64,000 nt of DNA from Cheilinus undulatus (taxonomy: Eukaryota; Chordata; Actinopteri; Labriformes; Labridae): contig NC_054881.1 of NCBI RefSeq assembly GCF_018320785.1, positions 16,740,275-16,804,274 of the forward strand. The letters run 5' to 3'. The notes beneath the pieces were generated by a model. The model ran no database searches. It was given only the letters and a program-made list of their open reading frames with translations, and had not been told where the DNA came from. A program made the translations under genes and the position numbers. Shown piece after piece: positions 11,401-24,085 of this stretch; the stretch's first letter is position 1, and each line of letters begins with the position of its first letter.

Positions 11401-14400
11401 TAAACCATGAAGATTTAATGTGTTACTCTTGAAAGAGGAGTTCCCAACTTACATGAATGCTCTCTCAGAGACTTTGATTAATGTGAATAGCTCAGGCTGT
11501 ACATTGATAATATGGAGCACCTTTAAGGCCTATTTTAGAGGAAGTGTGGTACCCTTTTCTTCATTGCTGAGAAAGAAAACAATGGGTTGAAATTTATTGA
11601 ACATAATTTAATTAGTCTAGAGAGGCAGCAGTGCTTAAGTAATGGCCCTGCTTATTGCCACTTGAGAGACAATTAGTGGTTCTTCTCCAGCGTAGTTTCT
11701 GCTGTTGTTGCTGATTTCTATCCTGTTTTGTGCTGTGTCTCATGGTTCTTCAAAACATTTAGCACTCATTTTTTGCTTGTCAATTTGTTTGTAGCTTTGT
11801 TGTGTCTGTGAGTCAAGGTCATAGCCAGAGACCTTCATATAAACTATTCACTAAGCTTTTTACTGGTATTTAGACAAAGCCTCATGCCCTCATGATCATT
11901 AATTAAACACCTTTGCTTTTCTGCAGAGTCGTACTTTCTCCCCTGTTAAAATAAGTCCAACGTAGATTCTTAGAGTCCACAGTGGCCTCTTCAGATGTCC
12001 TCTTTTTGTTTAAGGTTCAATCTGAATTCAGATATAATCAGTTTAAATTTCAATAAAAAAAGAGGAAAGCAGCAAATCATCTAATAAGAAAAGCCAGAAA
12101 ACAGAGGAAATGTGCTATTATTGAAACAATTAAGTCTTTAATATTAAACACCTGTATTCTCATTATTAAAGGCAGTAGGTCAGACAAAACCAAATTAATG
12201 AAAATGACCCAAAAACTCAGATAATAATGAAACCCTTCACCCTGTTATAATGTTCTGTAATAATTCTCACAGGGACTCCCACCTGCCGACCTGGAGCTTA
12301 ATGACAGCAGAGATAACTCATTATCTAAGTAGACTAAATCTGCTCTATGATAACCTTTGATTGTTCTAGCTAAAGATAGAAAACAGTCCATTTGACCAAC
12401 TAAATCTTTTGTATCTGTGTCAGTAGGCTAACCATCACTTTGGGTCACTTCAGTGGTGCGCTAGTTAGATGACCATTTTATCATAACCTAAAATAAAGCT
12501 CAACTGAGTTAGAAAATCAGTCTATATGGCTCAGATTAAGCCTCAATATGTTACATCTGATTAAAGGGAAGTTGCTCCTTTCTCTCCCACAACATTGTTT
12601 GTAATTGATGTTGATTTTGGAGGGAAACTGTTCTCAAAGATCAAACTGGACAAATCCATGTTAGTGGTAGTAAAAGAAAAACGATCCTTCAATGGTTACA
12701 GTCATCAAATATGCAGATTTTGTTATCTGAGTAGGGAATTCAAGAAGAGATAGCATAACTCATTTTTTTGGAGAATCTAATGATGTCTCAGAGTGCTCCG
12801 TTTAGTGTAAATATCTTACATATGAATGCTCACTTTGTGTGAAAATACATTTGGCTCTAATTCTAAGACATCAGAGCCCATAAAAAGGACTATTTCACAC
12901 AAAAAAAGTTTACAAAAGGAAGAAGATGTAACTTAAGATATAAAAATAGCTTCGAGACTAATTTCAACTCTTTGCTGGTATGGTTGTCACCAAATCAGAG
13001 TCACATTAAACATTAATACAGTACTAATAAAAAACAAATATTGATACTTATTGTGATTTTTTAAAATTAAATGCAAGAAAACTCTCAAAACACTACCTAG
13101 ATAGCAAAAGTACATTGGCAGAGTATTTGTGTCACCTCTGCTCTTGGTCTACAAACTGTTTTATGCTTCTATGTTGAATCTACACAGAAGCATTAAACAG
13201 CTTACACCTAAGTGGTAACCTCTGGTCCTGAAAAATGAAGCCAATGCTGAAGTGCCAAAAAATGCAATACCGCGAGTGTCCACTTGAGGCTGGCTGCAGG
13301 AACACCGCAAGTCCCGTCTGTACACCTGTTGAACAGTCTATACACCTGGTTTACAGCCTGGTTCGAAATACTAAACAGATCTCATTAGCTAATGTCTTCA
13401 TGTACTCTCACTGTATGGGGGTGAATTTTTTTGTACCACAATGGTTTATATTATATCATCATCATCAACTTTTATTTGAATCTCGAGAATCATTGAGGTC
13501 TCCATCATTTACAATGATGTCGAGTTACAGGATAATAATAAAAACAATGAAATTAAAACACTACTACCAGCAAAAATACATGTAAATACTACTAATAATG
13601 ACTAAAGTATAGTTACAGATTAAGAGAAATAATCACAAACTGTGGTCAAATAATTTGAAAAAAATCAACTCAAATTGTCTCAGGGAAATGAGAGTATCAA
13701 TCTTAAGCGTAGGTAAAACCTCACTGCTGACTGATTGGCGCATCTCATTTGATTGACAGCTCGACAGGCAGAAGCTACGTTTCCTTCAACCAGAATGCTA
13801 GCTAGCTAGCTGACAGAAAGTCGCACTTAATGGGTGGGCCGTTAGGTTGATTCAAAGGTCAGCTGAGACCGCAATTTCAATATGGAAGCCACTGCGGATT
13901 GGCTTCAACAGCTCTGTGTAGTTCTGAGCCTCACTAAATACCAACGCTGGATGGTGGAATATTGTAAAGTAACTCAGACTCAACACCTCTCAAGTACTTT
14001 ATGTGTAGTAATCTCATCACAATTGCAGTGTCAGGCTGTGCAGTTGCATAATTGCATAAAAGGCTGTAATTATTTTTGTACCAAGTACTTGAAAGGTTTA
14101 CAGGATTCTGATGGAACTCCACCAGATCTGACATAAGTCTGCATGCTTATTTATGTTCTGGCCTGTTGAGCTTTCAGTGCATCCTTAAAGTCCCTGTAAA
14201 GTGAAATCCAAAATTATTGTCTGTTATATGTTGGAATATGGTTGCTGTAAACATCGGAAAACATTGAGACCTATGTATCACTGAATTTTGGATTTAAATT
14301 GTTAGAAAGTTGTTCACCTCTTTCCTGGCTTGGTTTTGTTTGAGCAAGGTAAATATAGGAGCCCATGACATCACCAGTCTTGATGGGGAATTACCCCGCC

Positions 14401-17400
14401 CCCCTAATGCTACAATGATATAGAATCAGCAAGCAGTTCATCTCAATAATATCTGTTGTTAGCTAAGGTCACTGATGTCACAATGAAGTAATAATGATGA
14501 CACGTACATTTACAACATGATTCACAAGAACTATTATATCCCAATGGAAATGGTACAGTGTTGTTGTTAGGGTAGTCACAGATCAGTGTTGACATTGTTG
14601 GCTCTCAATCAACCATATTTTAACATTGTGTTTAAATAAATGATTGGATGTTGACTCTCTAATTGGTTGGGGTATTAAATTCCACTGATGTGATGCTCTA
14701 AAGGAAAGACAGTCTGTCCATATGTGGTTTTCCTGAGTGGAATTATGCAGTCCCTCCTAGCAGCACCTCTAGTGGTTGTTTGCATTATTTATAAAGTTAA
14801 TAAAGCCTGGTAGAGGTGGGGGTGCTAAGCCATGTAGAATCCTATACACTAGAAAGATATTTTTGTATTTTAATCAGGTTTCCCCACCGGAACAGACTAT
14901 AATTCTTAAGGATCAATGAAAACTGAATGGTTTCTTGTCTAAAATTGTGAGTGCTTGTTTTTATGTCATGATTCCAGTGTTTTTAGGGCTGTAGTGTATG
15001 TATTTGACCAACATTACACATAATAGGCTATGTGGAAATGGTTTTTGATGATTCTACATTGATGCAGCAACAGAACATAATCAACTGTTGCAGTCTTTCA
15101 TTGTCTGTAGGTTTTCAGTCTGACGCTGGACTTAAATAATTTACTTTCCTTGGTTTACAGTGTAAACGCATTGATGTTGAATTGACTTCTGAAACACTTA
15201 AACAACCCATTGTGATGCATCATGATATTAATCTTAAATTGTTGGTAGTTTATCAGATCAAAGACCAGTGAAGATACACAGACTTTCTTTGCTTGTATGA
15301 CACAAAAAATACACTTTTGTGTATTTATGAGATGCCGAGTTGACTTGAGAAAATATCAGCATTTACCAACTTTTGACTTATGAAATGTCACTGCTTTTTC
15401 TCTGACTTTTGACAATTCTGGGTTAAAGATACAGCTAAAGGTGTGTAGTTTTTTTAAGTTTTAACTTGACAATTCTGTGGAACTATAAAATATGTGGATG
15501 ATATTATATTGTTTGGAAATGTAATGTTGACCCAAAATGTCAAAGAATAAATTAAATGTATCATAATTTCCTGGAAAATGACGACTTTTCTGTCCACTTT
15601 TCCAATCCCATTTCTGTGAGGTATCAGGAGCACCGTAGGGAAATCAGACAGATTTGGCTTCAGTGTTCAAACTAATTAGACTGTAATGGTCATTTAAAGT
15701 CATTGTGATGGTAAAATGTGTTTGTTCTCTTTGTTTCAGCTGCAGCAGGGCATCGGCAGGCCCAGTGTGTATCATGCTGTCGTGGTCATCTTCTTGGAGT
15801 TCTTCGCCTGGGGTTTACTCACCACGCCAATGCTCACTGTGAGTAACACTCTGAGCTGATGACACCACGGTTGTCACGTGTTTGTGTCCACAGCTTGGCA
15901 GCACAATGATTTTATATGAATTTATCACAGAAAGACTTAAATCTGTTTTCCGGATTAATGTCTGAAACATATTGTCCACATTTTTTATTAAAGATCTGCT
16001 TTTCTAAAGACAGAAATCCAGAGATGTTATCAAATATTAAAATAAGAGTTGTGGTGATTTGTTGGCAGAGGAGATATGAGAGAAAAGAAAGAAGAAAAAC
16101 TGATAAACCAAGTCCATGATTCTCTGCATTTTTTATGGTGTTTTGCTTCTCTTCGTAGGTTTTACATGAAACATTCCCTCAGCACACGTTCTTGATAAAC
16201 GGACTCATTCAGGGCGTGAAGGTAAGAATCTCTGTTTCTTTATGTCATCTTTTTTTGTTTTAGAGTAAAATAACAAAAAGTTACACTTTACTGTTGCTGA
16301 CATTTCTTAAACAAGGTTTGTGTTGATGTCATGATTTCTGCCTTTTCTTGTCCAGGGTCTGCTTTCATTCATGTCTGCTCCTCTGATTGGTGCTCTATCT
16401 GATGTATGGGGCAGGCGGACATTCCTATTGGTCACTGTCTTCTTCACCTGTGCACCAATCCCTCTGATGAGGCTCAGCCCCTGGTAGGAATCACTATTGT
16501 CTGCTGGTTAAATAATGCTACTAGACTCATGTTAAAGATAGCGCCCCAAACTGTAGGGGTAGGGCCAAGCAGCAGGGGGCAAGGGGTGTGTCTGTTCAGG
16601 GCTGTACAAACTGGACAGAGATGGACGGATTTTGGCTCAGAGGAATCAGAAAACCCTGTAGTTGTTGTTGAAAAGGTTTTTGCTTATCCTACAGGTGGTA
16701 CTTTGCCATGATCTCCATGTCTGGAGCTTTCTCTGTCACCTTCTCGGTCATCTTTGCCTACGTCGCTGATGTGACAGACGAGAGAGAGAGGAGTACAGCG
16801 TATGGTCTGGTAGGTTCTCTTAACCCTAACCCAAGCAAAATTTAGACATCTAATTTTAAAGATGAATAGTATACATAATGGTAGTATGAAGAGGTAGGCA
16901 TGCCATGTGTCCTTTAGCATAATACTTAGATAAAGGCCTCATTATGAGTATGACTAGTCCAATAAAGATCCAAGAACATAAAATGCAAAGTTTAATGCCT
17001 TGAATGCCTTGTCAACCATCTAAAACCCAATGACAGTAAAATAAATGAGAAAGATACATTTAAAGGGGCATATATTAGTTCACCTGTTGTTCAGCCATTT
17101 ATAATTGCAAATCAAAGTAGTTTGTGAGCAAGTATCCTAATATTTTTGTACCAGACTACTTAAACTTTAAATGACAAGCAGATATACATGTCTTTCCAAA
17201 ATGTATCTGAGTGAATAAAATGGAGCAGTCATGTAGTCATGTAGTTGCATAACTTCACAGTGACCTCTGACCTTCAGATGAACAAAACAGATGGATAACA
17301 GAGGTGTTGGATGACACTGAGTCTGCAACCTTCGAGCTGAACTTGACAAGTCAGTGTAATTGGAAATCAAACATCAGGTCATAACAGACAATATCTGAGG

Positions 17401-20400
17401 GAGAAACAACCTTTGTGTTTGTTTTTCTTCCAAAATTACATAATAAGGACAAAGTGATAGCTGTTATTCAGGATTAGAGTTTCAACTGTCAATCATAGGT
17501 GACTGTGGTGAGATGCTTTTTGGCCTTTTATACTCTAATAGCATTTTCACACCTATCCTGTTTGGTTTTGGTCAAAACAAACTAGAGGAGCTGCCATGTT
17601 AGTACAGTTTGTTTTTGCTTGTTTGAGAGCTGTCAGACTAACCCTGTGGTGGACCAAACAGTGGTACTGAGAATGCTTAAAAAGGCTTGTAAGTGTCCCC
17701 CTTTCTGGGGCTTTGGTGAGGTTTGTTGGACCTGACCTAATAGCTCAGGCAAACCTGATGGATCTTGAAAAGTATTTGGGTAGATGAGAAGGTCATGGTC
17801 AGAAGGATTAATGTTCACCTTCAACTTAACTGTCCTGATAAGCACCTTTAGTGACTCCAGCAGAACACCAACTTGTTATTTTCCTAACTGCAGTTGCATC
17901 TCATTTTCAAATGGTACTGTTTGCCTGCGGGATAAATGCAAAAATATAAAAACTGATCTGCAGAGCCATCAATCAGTGTAGTTGCTCCTCCATTTTAAAA
18001 TAGGAAAGTGTCTTTTGAGCAGCCACAGCCAGACACGAGTCAGCTAGATTTTGTTTTTTACCTCAACACAGCTTCAGCAGTTTGCTGCTCAACATGACTC
18101 TGGTTCTGCTCCTGCTTTCTGCCTGGTAAAGGAAGTTTTTCCTTGCTAATGAAACTTTGGTCAACTTGTAAATGCCCTTACACAGAGCAAGCCGTAGGTA
18201 ACTACGCAATAATACGCAAACTAAACTATGATTCATACCAGAGCTAATGAACAACCAAAATAAGTGCCTATAAGGGACTAAAATTATTATCAGGCTGTAT
18301 TGTAAAAAAGGCCTAGCTAAAGCAAGAGATTGAGACTGCAAACTCAGAAGGAAAACATTTACTTTGAGGAAACATTTTCTCATAGATGGGTTTGAACTGG
18401 TCGTCATCCTCATGAATATGTCCTTCATGCCTGCAGGTGTCAGCTACTTTTGCAGCCAGCCTGGTGACGAGTCCGGCCATCGGAGCGTACCTGTCCGCCT
18501 GGTACGGAGACAACCTTGTGGTTCTCGTGGCCACACTGATCGCTCTAGCTGACATCTGCTTCATCCTGCTGGCTGTACCTGAATCTCTGCCTGACAAGAT
18601 GAGGCTGAACACATGGGGGGCGCCTATTTCCTGGGAGCAGGCTGACCCCTTCGCTGTTAGTACACAATAATGAATTTTTAAAGTACTTTTATTGTTTTAA
18701 TAAAGAGATTGTTCCCTTTTATTTAGTTTCGTAGTCAAAGAAGGTCTTTTTCTCTCAATGATTTATTCTGATCTCTGTTTCTGGACTCAGTATGTAGAGT
18801 TGAGACGTGGGCGAAGGCACCTCAGTGTTCCTCAACACAGTATCATTATTTGATATTTTAGTCCTGCTAAAGAATTACAGTTTTGAGTGGAAGAATTTTA
18901 ATATAGAACAATGAGATTAACTTAAAAAACATTACCTTTTAACCCTTTTAACCCAGGTTAAAAGGGTGTAAGACTTTTCTATCATCTTACATCTTTTTTA
19001 CTTTTATCCCTTCTGTCTCCGTCTCCTTTAGTCTCTGAGAAAGGTGGGTCAGGACTCGACGGTCCTGTTGATCTGTATCACTGTGTTCTTGTCGTACCTG
19101 CCTGAGGCTGGACAGTACTCCAGCTTCTTCCTCTACCTAAGACAGGTGAGAAACTTGGCTGACTACTGCAGCTACTCAAGATTCAATACTTAAGATGCTT
19201 GTTTCCATTACAACTCAATGTATTTTGCTTTGAGGCTTGACGTTTCTGCCCATTAAAGTAAAGTCTTGCTACTATAACTTTAATTACAACCCTTCGCAAA
19301 CACTGTGTCTGGTTGTGAAAGTATTAAAAGACTGATTTAAAAAGATTTTATGGTGAGCTAATATTTGAAGCCAAAGTTAGCTGTAATTTAAAATTATTTT
19401 ACGTAGCAAAATTTGCCACAAGTTGATATTCTACATGATGTTAGCGATATAATTGTCATTTTTATTCTTTCTGTGATACTTGTAAAACCCTTTAGAAAGA
19501 GTCTCAGTAAAACTGATGAATTCTGTCTTCCTTCTAGGTCATAAATTTCTCCTCAACAACCCTCGCTGTGTTTATCGGAGTGGTGGGAATTCTGTCCATC
19601 GTAGCACAGGTAACACATGCACAAACTCAAACAGCATTTCAGGTGTCACATCCTGATTAGATGTAAGGAGTTACATGTGCTCGTATCATATTGATGAGTT
19701 TAGTAGCCACATCACAAATCTGAAAAAGCATTATGCATGGCATGTAAATCAAGGCCTGTTACACAGCAATCTATCACTGACTGCAAACATGTATAATGCA
19801 ACATCTGCTCTGTAACAGTAAGTTTGAATAATAACCAAAAACATTTTCTTTCACAAAATTTGTTTTGATGTTAGAAGATGAGATTAAACCAGTTAAAGGT
19901 CACAAGTAGTCAGTTTAAATGCTACATTAAAAATATTACTCACATTTCTCAAACAAGTATAAAGTTAGAGCACTACTGATTGCTCTCCCTCTTTCAGACT
20001 CTGTTCCTCACGCTGCTAATGAGAACTCTGGGGAACAAAAACACAGTTCTGTTGGGTTTGGGCTTCCAGATCCTTCAGCTGGCCTGGTACGGCTTTGGAT
20101 CAGAGCCATGGTGAGACATGCTTGTACTTTTTTCTGCTTTTGTTTGCTACTTAACAAGAAGAAATATAAAACCAGACAGCTGCTCTGTCAGATTCTTATT
20201 TGGCCGCTTGGCTTGTGCACTTCTTTCAGACAGCGTGCTTCCATTTTTTTAAATACTACAAAGTAAAAGTCTCTTTTATTTTATATTGACAGATTTGTGT
20301 AGGCAATGTTAAACTCTGGGGAGTTTTTTGAAGTGTAAAAACAATCCCTAAATCCAATAAAAGGGCAGGAGAGAGCTGCTAAGATTAGCCTAATCTCTGA

Positions 20401-23400
20401 AAGCATCCAGAGCGTCTTCCTCACTGGAAGACATGTCTAAACTGCTAATGAGCTAGTATGACTGTTGACCTTACAGAGTTGTCCCTAAATGATAAATTCA
20501 ATCACAGCTTTGGAAGTAACACGATTTATTGTTTGAGGTGGCAAGTTAGTCACCTGGGCATCCTCTAATCACAGCTTTAGTCAATCATAGCTCTGAAGCC
20601 ACTGTGATTCTTAAACTGCCCTTTTAGAAGCCTTGAGTGTAGATCACCTTGGCTGACACCACCTTAGGTCGTCTAGAAGTCACCTAATTGAACAAGAGGG
20701 TAGAGTTGGGGTGAGGTGAGTTGCTTGCAAATGCTAAATTATCACGGCTAAACAGTCTGTCTTGGATGATTTGATTGATGGCATTAAAAGAGAAATGAGC
20801 TACAGAGACCAAAACTGATCTTTGTTCCAGGCTTTAAATCAGTACATTTTTGCTCCATGTTGGTTGTTTAATAGAGTTCTATAGAGACAGCCTCAAGTGG
20901 ACACTAGAGGAACTGCATGTTCTGGTAACATCTGCGCTGGCTACCTTTATCAGCCAAGGGTGTTTTTCTCTTGGATTTATTATAATATTCATGAGCTTCT
21001 GCTACAAATGCAGCAGAAACATGATCTAAAAGTCACCATCTTGTCTGCTGAGTGAATGCTTGATATCACACAGAGATTGGAAATGTTCACGTTTGACTCT
21101 GGAGTGTTTTTGTGTGTGAACAGGATGATGTGGGCGGCCGGTGCTGTAGCAGCGATGTCCTCCATCACCTTCCCGGCCGTCTCTGCTCTGGTGTCACAGT
21201 CTGCTGATCCTGATAAACAAGGTGACAGAATCTCATCCTCTCTCCTTCTCTCCCCTCCCCACATCACTACCCTCTCTATGAGCTAGTCGATGTTTTTCTT
21301 TTCCTTTGCTATAATACTCTACCCTTACTTTCTTTTATCTCCTCATCATCACTACCTAAGGTGGTTTCTACATCGAAAAAGTGATGGTTTATTAATATCT
21401 CTATGTTCCAATTGATAAGACGGAAACATTTGAAAGTTATGTAACAGATTTGGAAAGAAATTAGCTTTTCTTCGGAAATGATCCTGTTGTTGTAATCATT
21501 TAGATATAAGGTTGTAAAAATGTTCGATACTTCAGTGCTTTTTTATACCACCTGCTTGAAATAAATATTTCCCAAACTATTTTTCTGGTTGCCCACTCTT
21601 AGAGGTACAATCCATTGTGACCCAGTTCAAAATTTGCTTGATCTATAAATCATTTGGGAGGTGTATTGTGCATAAGTAAATGTTTCTAAAAACTTTAATA
21701 CGGTTTCTACTATTGTACTAATATTTTAATTGCTCCTAAATTAGATAAAATTATATTTTCCCATGTAGATTAATCATCTCAAATGAATGAATTTGTTGTC
21801 CAAAAGCATATTATAGCACTTTCAGTGCTGTGAACAGTCTTTAATTGAGCATTAGGCCTGGCAGCTTTTTTCTCTTCCTGCAAACCTCCTTCCTCTTCTC
21901 TCTTCTTCCTCTCCCACCATTCCTGCTATTCCACTCCTCTCTCTCTTTTCTTGTCCTCTCTCCTCATCCTCTTCTCTTGGCTCCATCATTCTTCTCTTCA
22001 TTTCTTCTTTTCCTCCGTCTCTCTTCCTCCTCAGATCAATAGGTCAGTGTGTTGCTATGGATTTTTTGGATTGCAGTCTGTGTTACTAAACCACTCATTG
22101 AAACACATCCTCCCACAGCTGAGGATTTCAGCAGATAGTGTTCATTATGTCAGCAGTAACTTATCTGATCAATAACCTGATCGATCTGTCCTGCAGGTGT
22201 GGTTCAGGGGATGATAACAGGGATCAGAGGTCTCTGTAATGGTCTTGGTCCAGCTCTTTATGGATTCATCTTCTTCCTCTTTAATGTGGAGTTAAACGCC
22301 ATGGACCCCATCCAGGGCGACTTTAACATCGACCCCCTGCCTCTGCACAGTCCTACTGAGGTATAGAAAATATTAACATCATTTACATAAATGAAAAACC
22401 AGCCTACAGCTGTCATTTCAAACCAAATTTGCATAAAACACATACAGAGTGCTCCGTCTGAGGCAAACAGGCACATCGACTCAGAGCCAGCCAGCCTGCG
22501 TGGGAGAGCAGATCCAGTATTTTAGACCGTGATGTGTGGATCAGCGCTGAATTCATCCAAATCCACCTGCACCTGCACAGATAATCCATCAGTATCCCAC
22601 TCTAAGAAATTATTTTGTCTATTTTGAGAGTGGCACCCACCTGCTGCTGCTTTTTAAAATGTGACAGAAAGCTTTACAAGGGATTTCGTTACTTTGAGTT
22701 AACTCTATTGTGAAGTCAAATTTTTTGAAAAATGGTCTCTAAACATTTTACATGTTGGAAAATGGGGATGCAGGATATTATCAGCAACATGTTGGTATCA
22801 GCAGATGATAGCTTAAAAAGTTAATTTTTGGTATTGGCAGATATGGAAATTCCTGCTAGTACATGAGCCGATGTTGGCAATATAGGATGAAACTTCATCT
22901 CTTTGCCTCTCTTCGCACAAGAGAGACTTCAGGCTTTTATAGAATAGAAAAGGTGTGTTTATATCCGTATTGGTAAAATGAGTTTGGAAATATCGGCATA
23001 GTGGATATAGACAAAAGTTTCATATTGTGCATCCCTTTCGGATGTTTTGAATCAATTCAGAATCATAGAAATTAATATTTGTGATTCTGACGTGTATCAT
23101 GCTTTCCCAACATCTCCACAGCTGACAGTGGACAAACTAAGCTTAGAAAATGTAAAGGACAACTCAGTCTGAGCTCTTATTCTATTCAACAGAATCTGAC
23201 CCAGTTACAGAGTTGACAGACATTAAAAATGAATCAGTAGAAATGTTCCCTCCTCTGGCTGATAGTCTGGTTTGCTCTTGGTTCAGATAGAGACATCAGT
23301 AACACTAAAGGGTTTATAAGCTGTTAAAGGTTCTCATAGTTTGTTACATAAACTTAATCTTAAATAAGAGGCCCCTCATTTAACCCATGATCATTTTCCT

Positions 23401-24085
23401 TACCCGCAATGTTTTTGTGACCAGATAGATGCCATAACTGAAACGTTTAAATGGTGCATTAAGGGGCTGGAGCGGTTCTCACTCTTCAACAACACTCAGT
23501 TTGTTTATGACACGTAGGCTGCAGCCCACGTTTGTGTGCTTCTCTTGTTTGCTTTTGTTCCTTTATGAAGCTTAGCCTGCCAACTGCTGTCAATGGAAAA
23601 AGACTCCAATACATCCCTCTAGGCGTCAAAAAAAGGAGCAATTCTTCCTCAACTGTCTCCTAAGCTATTTACAAAAAACCACAGTAAATGCTCTGAAATA
23701 AAGCATACAAGATCAATTGAATTTTCATGTTAATCTGAGAAAATTACCTTTTATATTGTAAATGCTCGATTGAAGAAAATTGAAAGTAAACATTTGTCTT
23801 TATCTCCCTCAGCATGCCCTCATTCCCGGCCCACCCTTCCTGTTGGGAGCATGCACCGTAGTCGTCGCCTTCCTCGTGGCCCTCTTCATCCCAGAGAAAC
23901 CCTCCTGCTCCTCATCCTCATCCCACTTGTCCCTCAGCGACAAGCCCCGCCCAGACAGTAAAGAGTCGATGTCCTCGCTGGCTGGCGTTCACATCAACAC
24001 GCCTCTACCAGGCAGTGATGAGGAGACGCCACCCACTGCCAGTGATGAGGACTTTGAGCCTCTTCTTCAGGACAGCATTGTTTGA
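8440..24085 (+). CDS. mfsd14a: MFSD14/HIAT1-like major facilitator transporter (complete, 12 exons)
   Basis: Exons are 8440-8514, 15740-15838, 16159-16221, 16356-16483, 16695-16809, 18437-18655, 19032-19145, 19538-19609, 19998-20110, 21124-21221, 22197-22360 and 23813-24085. All junctions are GT-AG and in phase, giving 510 residues and a stop. The start is the first in-frame ATG; the frame is open above it but has no earlier ATG. The protein is a typical 12-helix MFS transporter. Helix 1 carries FFAWGLLTTP, and the signature loop between helices 2 and 3 reads GALSDVWGRR (residues 91-100). Further conserved blocks are SPWWYF (120-125), PESLPDKM and YLPEAGQYSSFFLYL. The C-terminal tail is acidic and ends with DFEPLL (500-505), an acidic dileucine sorting signal. 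Mammalian MFSD14A and B are orphan transporters of intracellular membranes. The core reads closer to the A type (GSEPWMMW, CAPIPLM), but the tail resembles B, so the exact paralogue is uncertain. Confidence 0.93.
10210..11187. mobile_element. Non-autonomous TIR DNA transposon with internal minisatellite
   Basis: The left end reads aggatgcataatactgg. The reverse complement of the right end reads aggactaatgcacaaaat. They form imperfect terminal inverted repeats, each continuing into similar GGACTTTT and TGTCCTTTT stretches. The interior is almost entirely the 10436-11100 tandem array. No transposase remains. A short relative with the same ends lies at 22765-23036. Confidence 0.5.
10436..11100 (+). 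repeat. Degenerate minisatellite, about 22-24-bp unit
   Basis: The unit gctgatataggccaatattt is repeated about 25-30 times with many variants (gctgatgtaggc, gccaatataggc, ggctgatatttaca). The array fills the centre of a TIR element and so probably expanded inside it. Confidence 0.7.
13240..13330 (+). repeat. Dispersed repeat, plus-orientation copy
   Basis: The 18-base core agtgtccacttgaggctg (13275-13292) recurs in reverse complement at 20888-20905, with similar sequence on both sides. It is therefore a dispersed repeat and not part of mfsd14. Its family is not identified. Confidence 0.5.
20850..20945 (-). repeat. Dispersed repeat, inverted copy in mfsd14 intron 9
   Basis: This is the reverse-complement partner of the 13240-13330 repeat and shares cagcctcaagtggacact at 20888-20905. 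It lies within the intron between the exons ending at 20110 and starting at 21124. Confidence 0.5.
21866..22035 (+). repeat. Polypyrimidine (C/T) tract in mfsd14 intron 10
   Basis: About 170 bases are almost purely C and T, rich in CTTCCTCT words. The tract ends about 160 bases before the acceptor of the next exon. Such tracts can form triplex DNA and also resemble extended splice-acceptor pyrimidine runs. No gene is present here. Confidence 0.6.
22765..23036. mobile_element. Short non-autonomous TIR element in mfsd14 intron 11
   Basis: The left end gggatgcaggatatt and the reverse complement of the right end gggatgcacaatatg form terminal inverted repeats. The interior shares words such as ggcagatat and cgatgttggcaatatagg with the larger element at 10210-11187 but lacks a long array. 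I place both in one family. No protein is encoded. Confidence 0.5.

Larger units (their letters stand above)
8515..15739 (+). other. mfsd14 intron 1 (7.2 kb)
   Basis: No coding exon is visible. The intron carries a TIR element with an internal minisatellite (about 10210-11187) and a dispersed fish repeat near 13240-13330. The rest is AT-rich sequence with no feature I can name. Large first introns often hold enhancers, but none can be identified by eye. Confidence 0.6.

Noticed and set aside
18063-18428. Minus-strand open frame of 121 codons
   Set aside because: It overlaps the start region of mfsd14 exon 6 and a dispersed-repeat-like stretch (ggaagtttttccttgc); there is no domain match.
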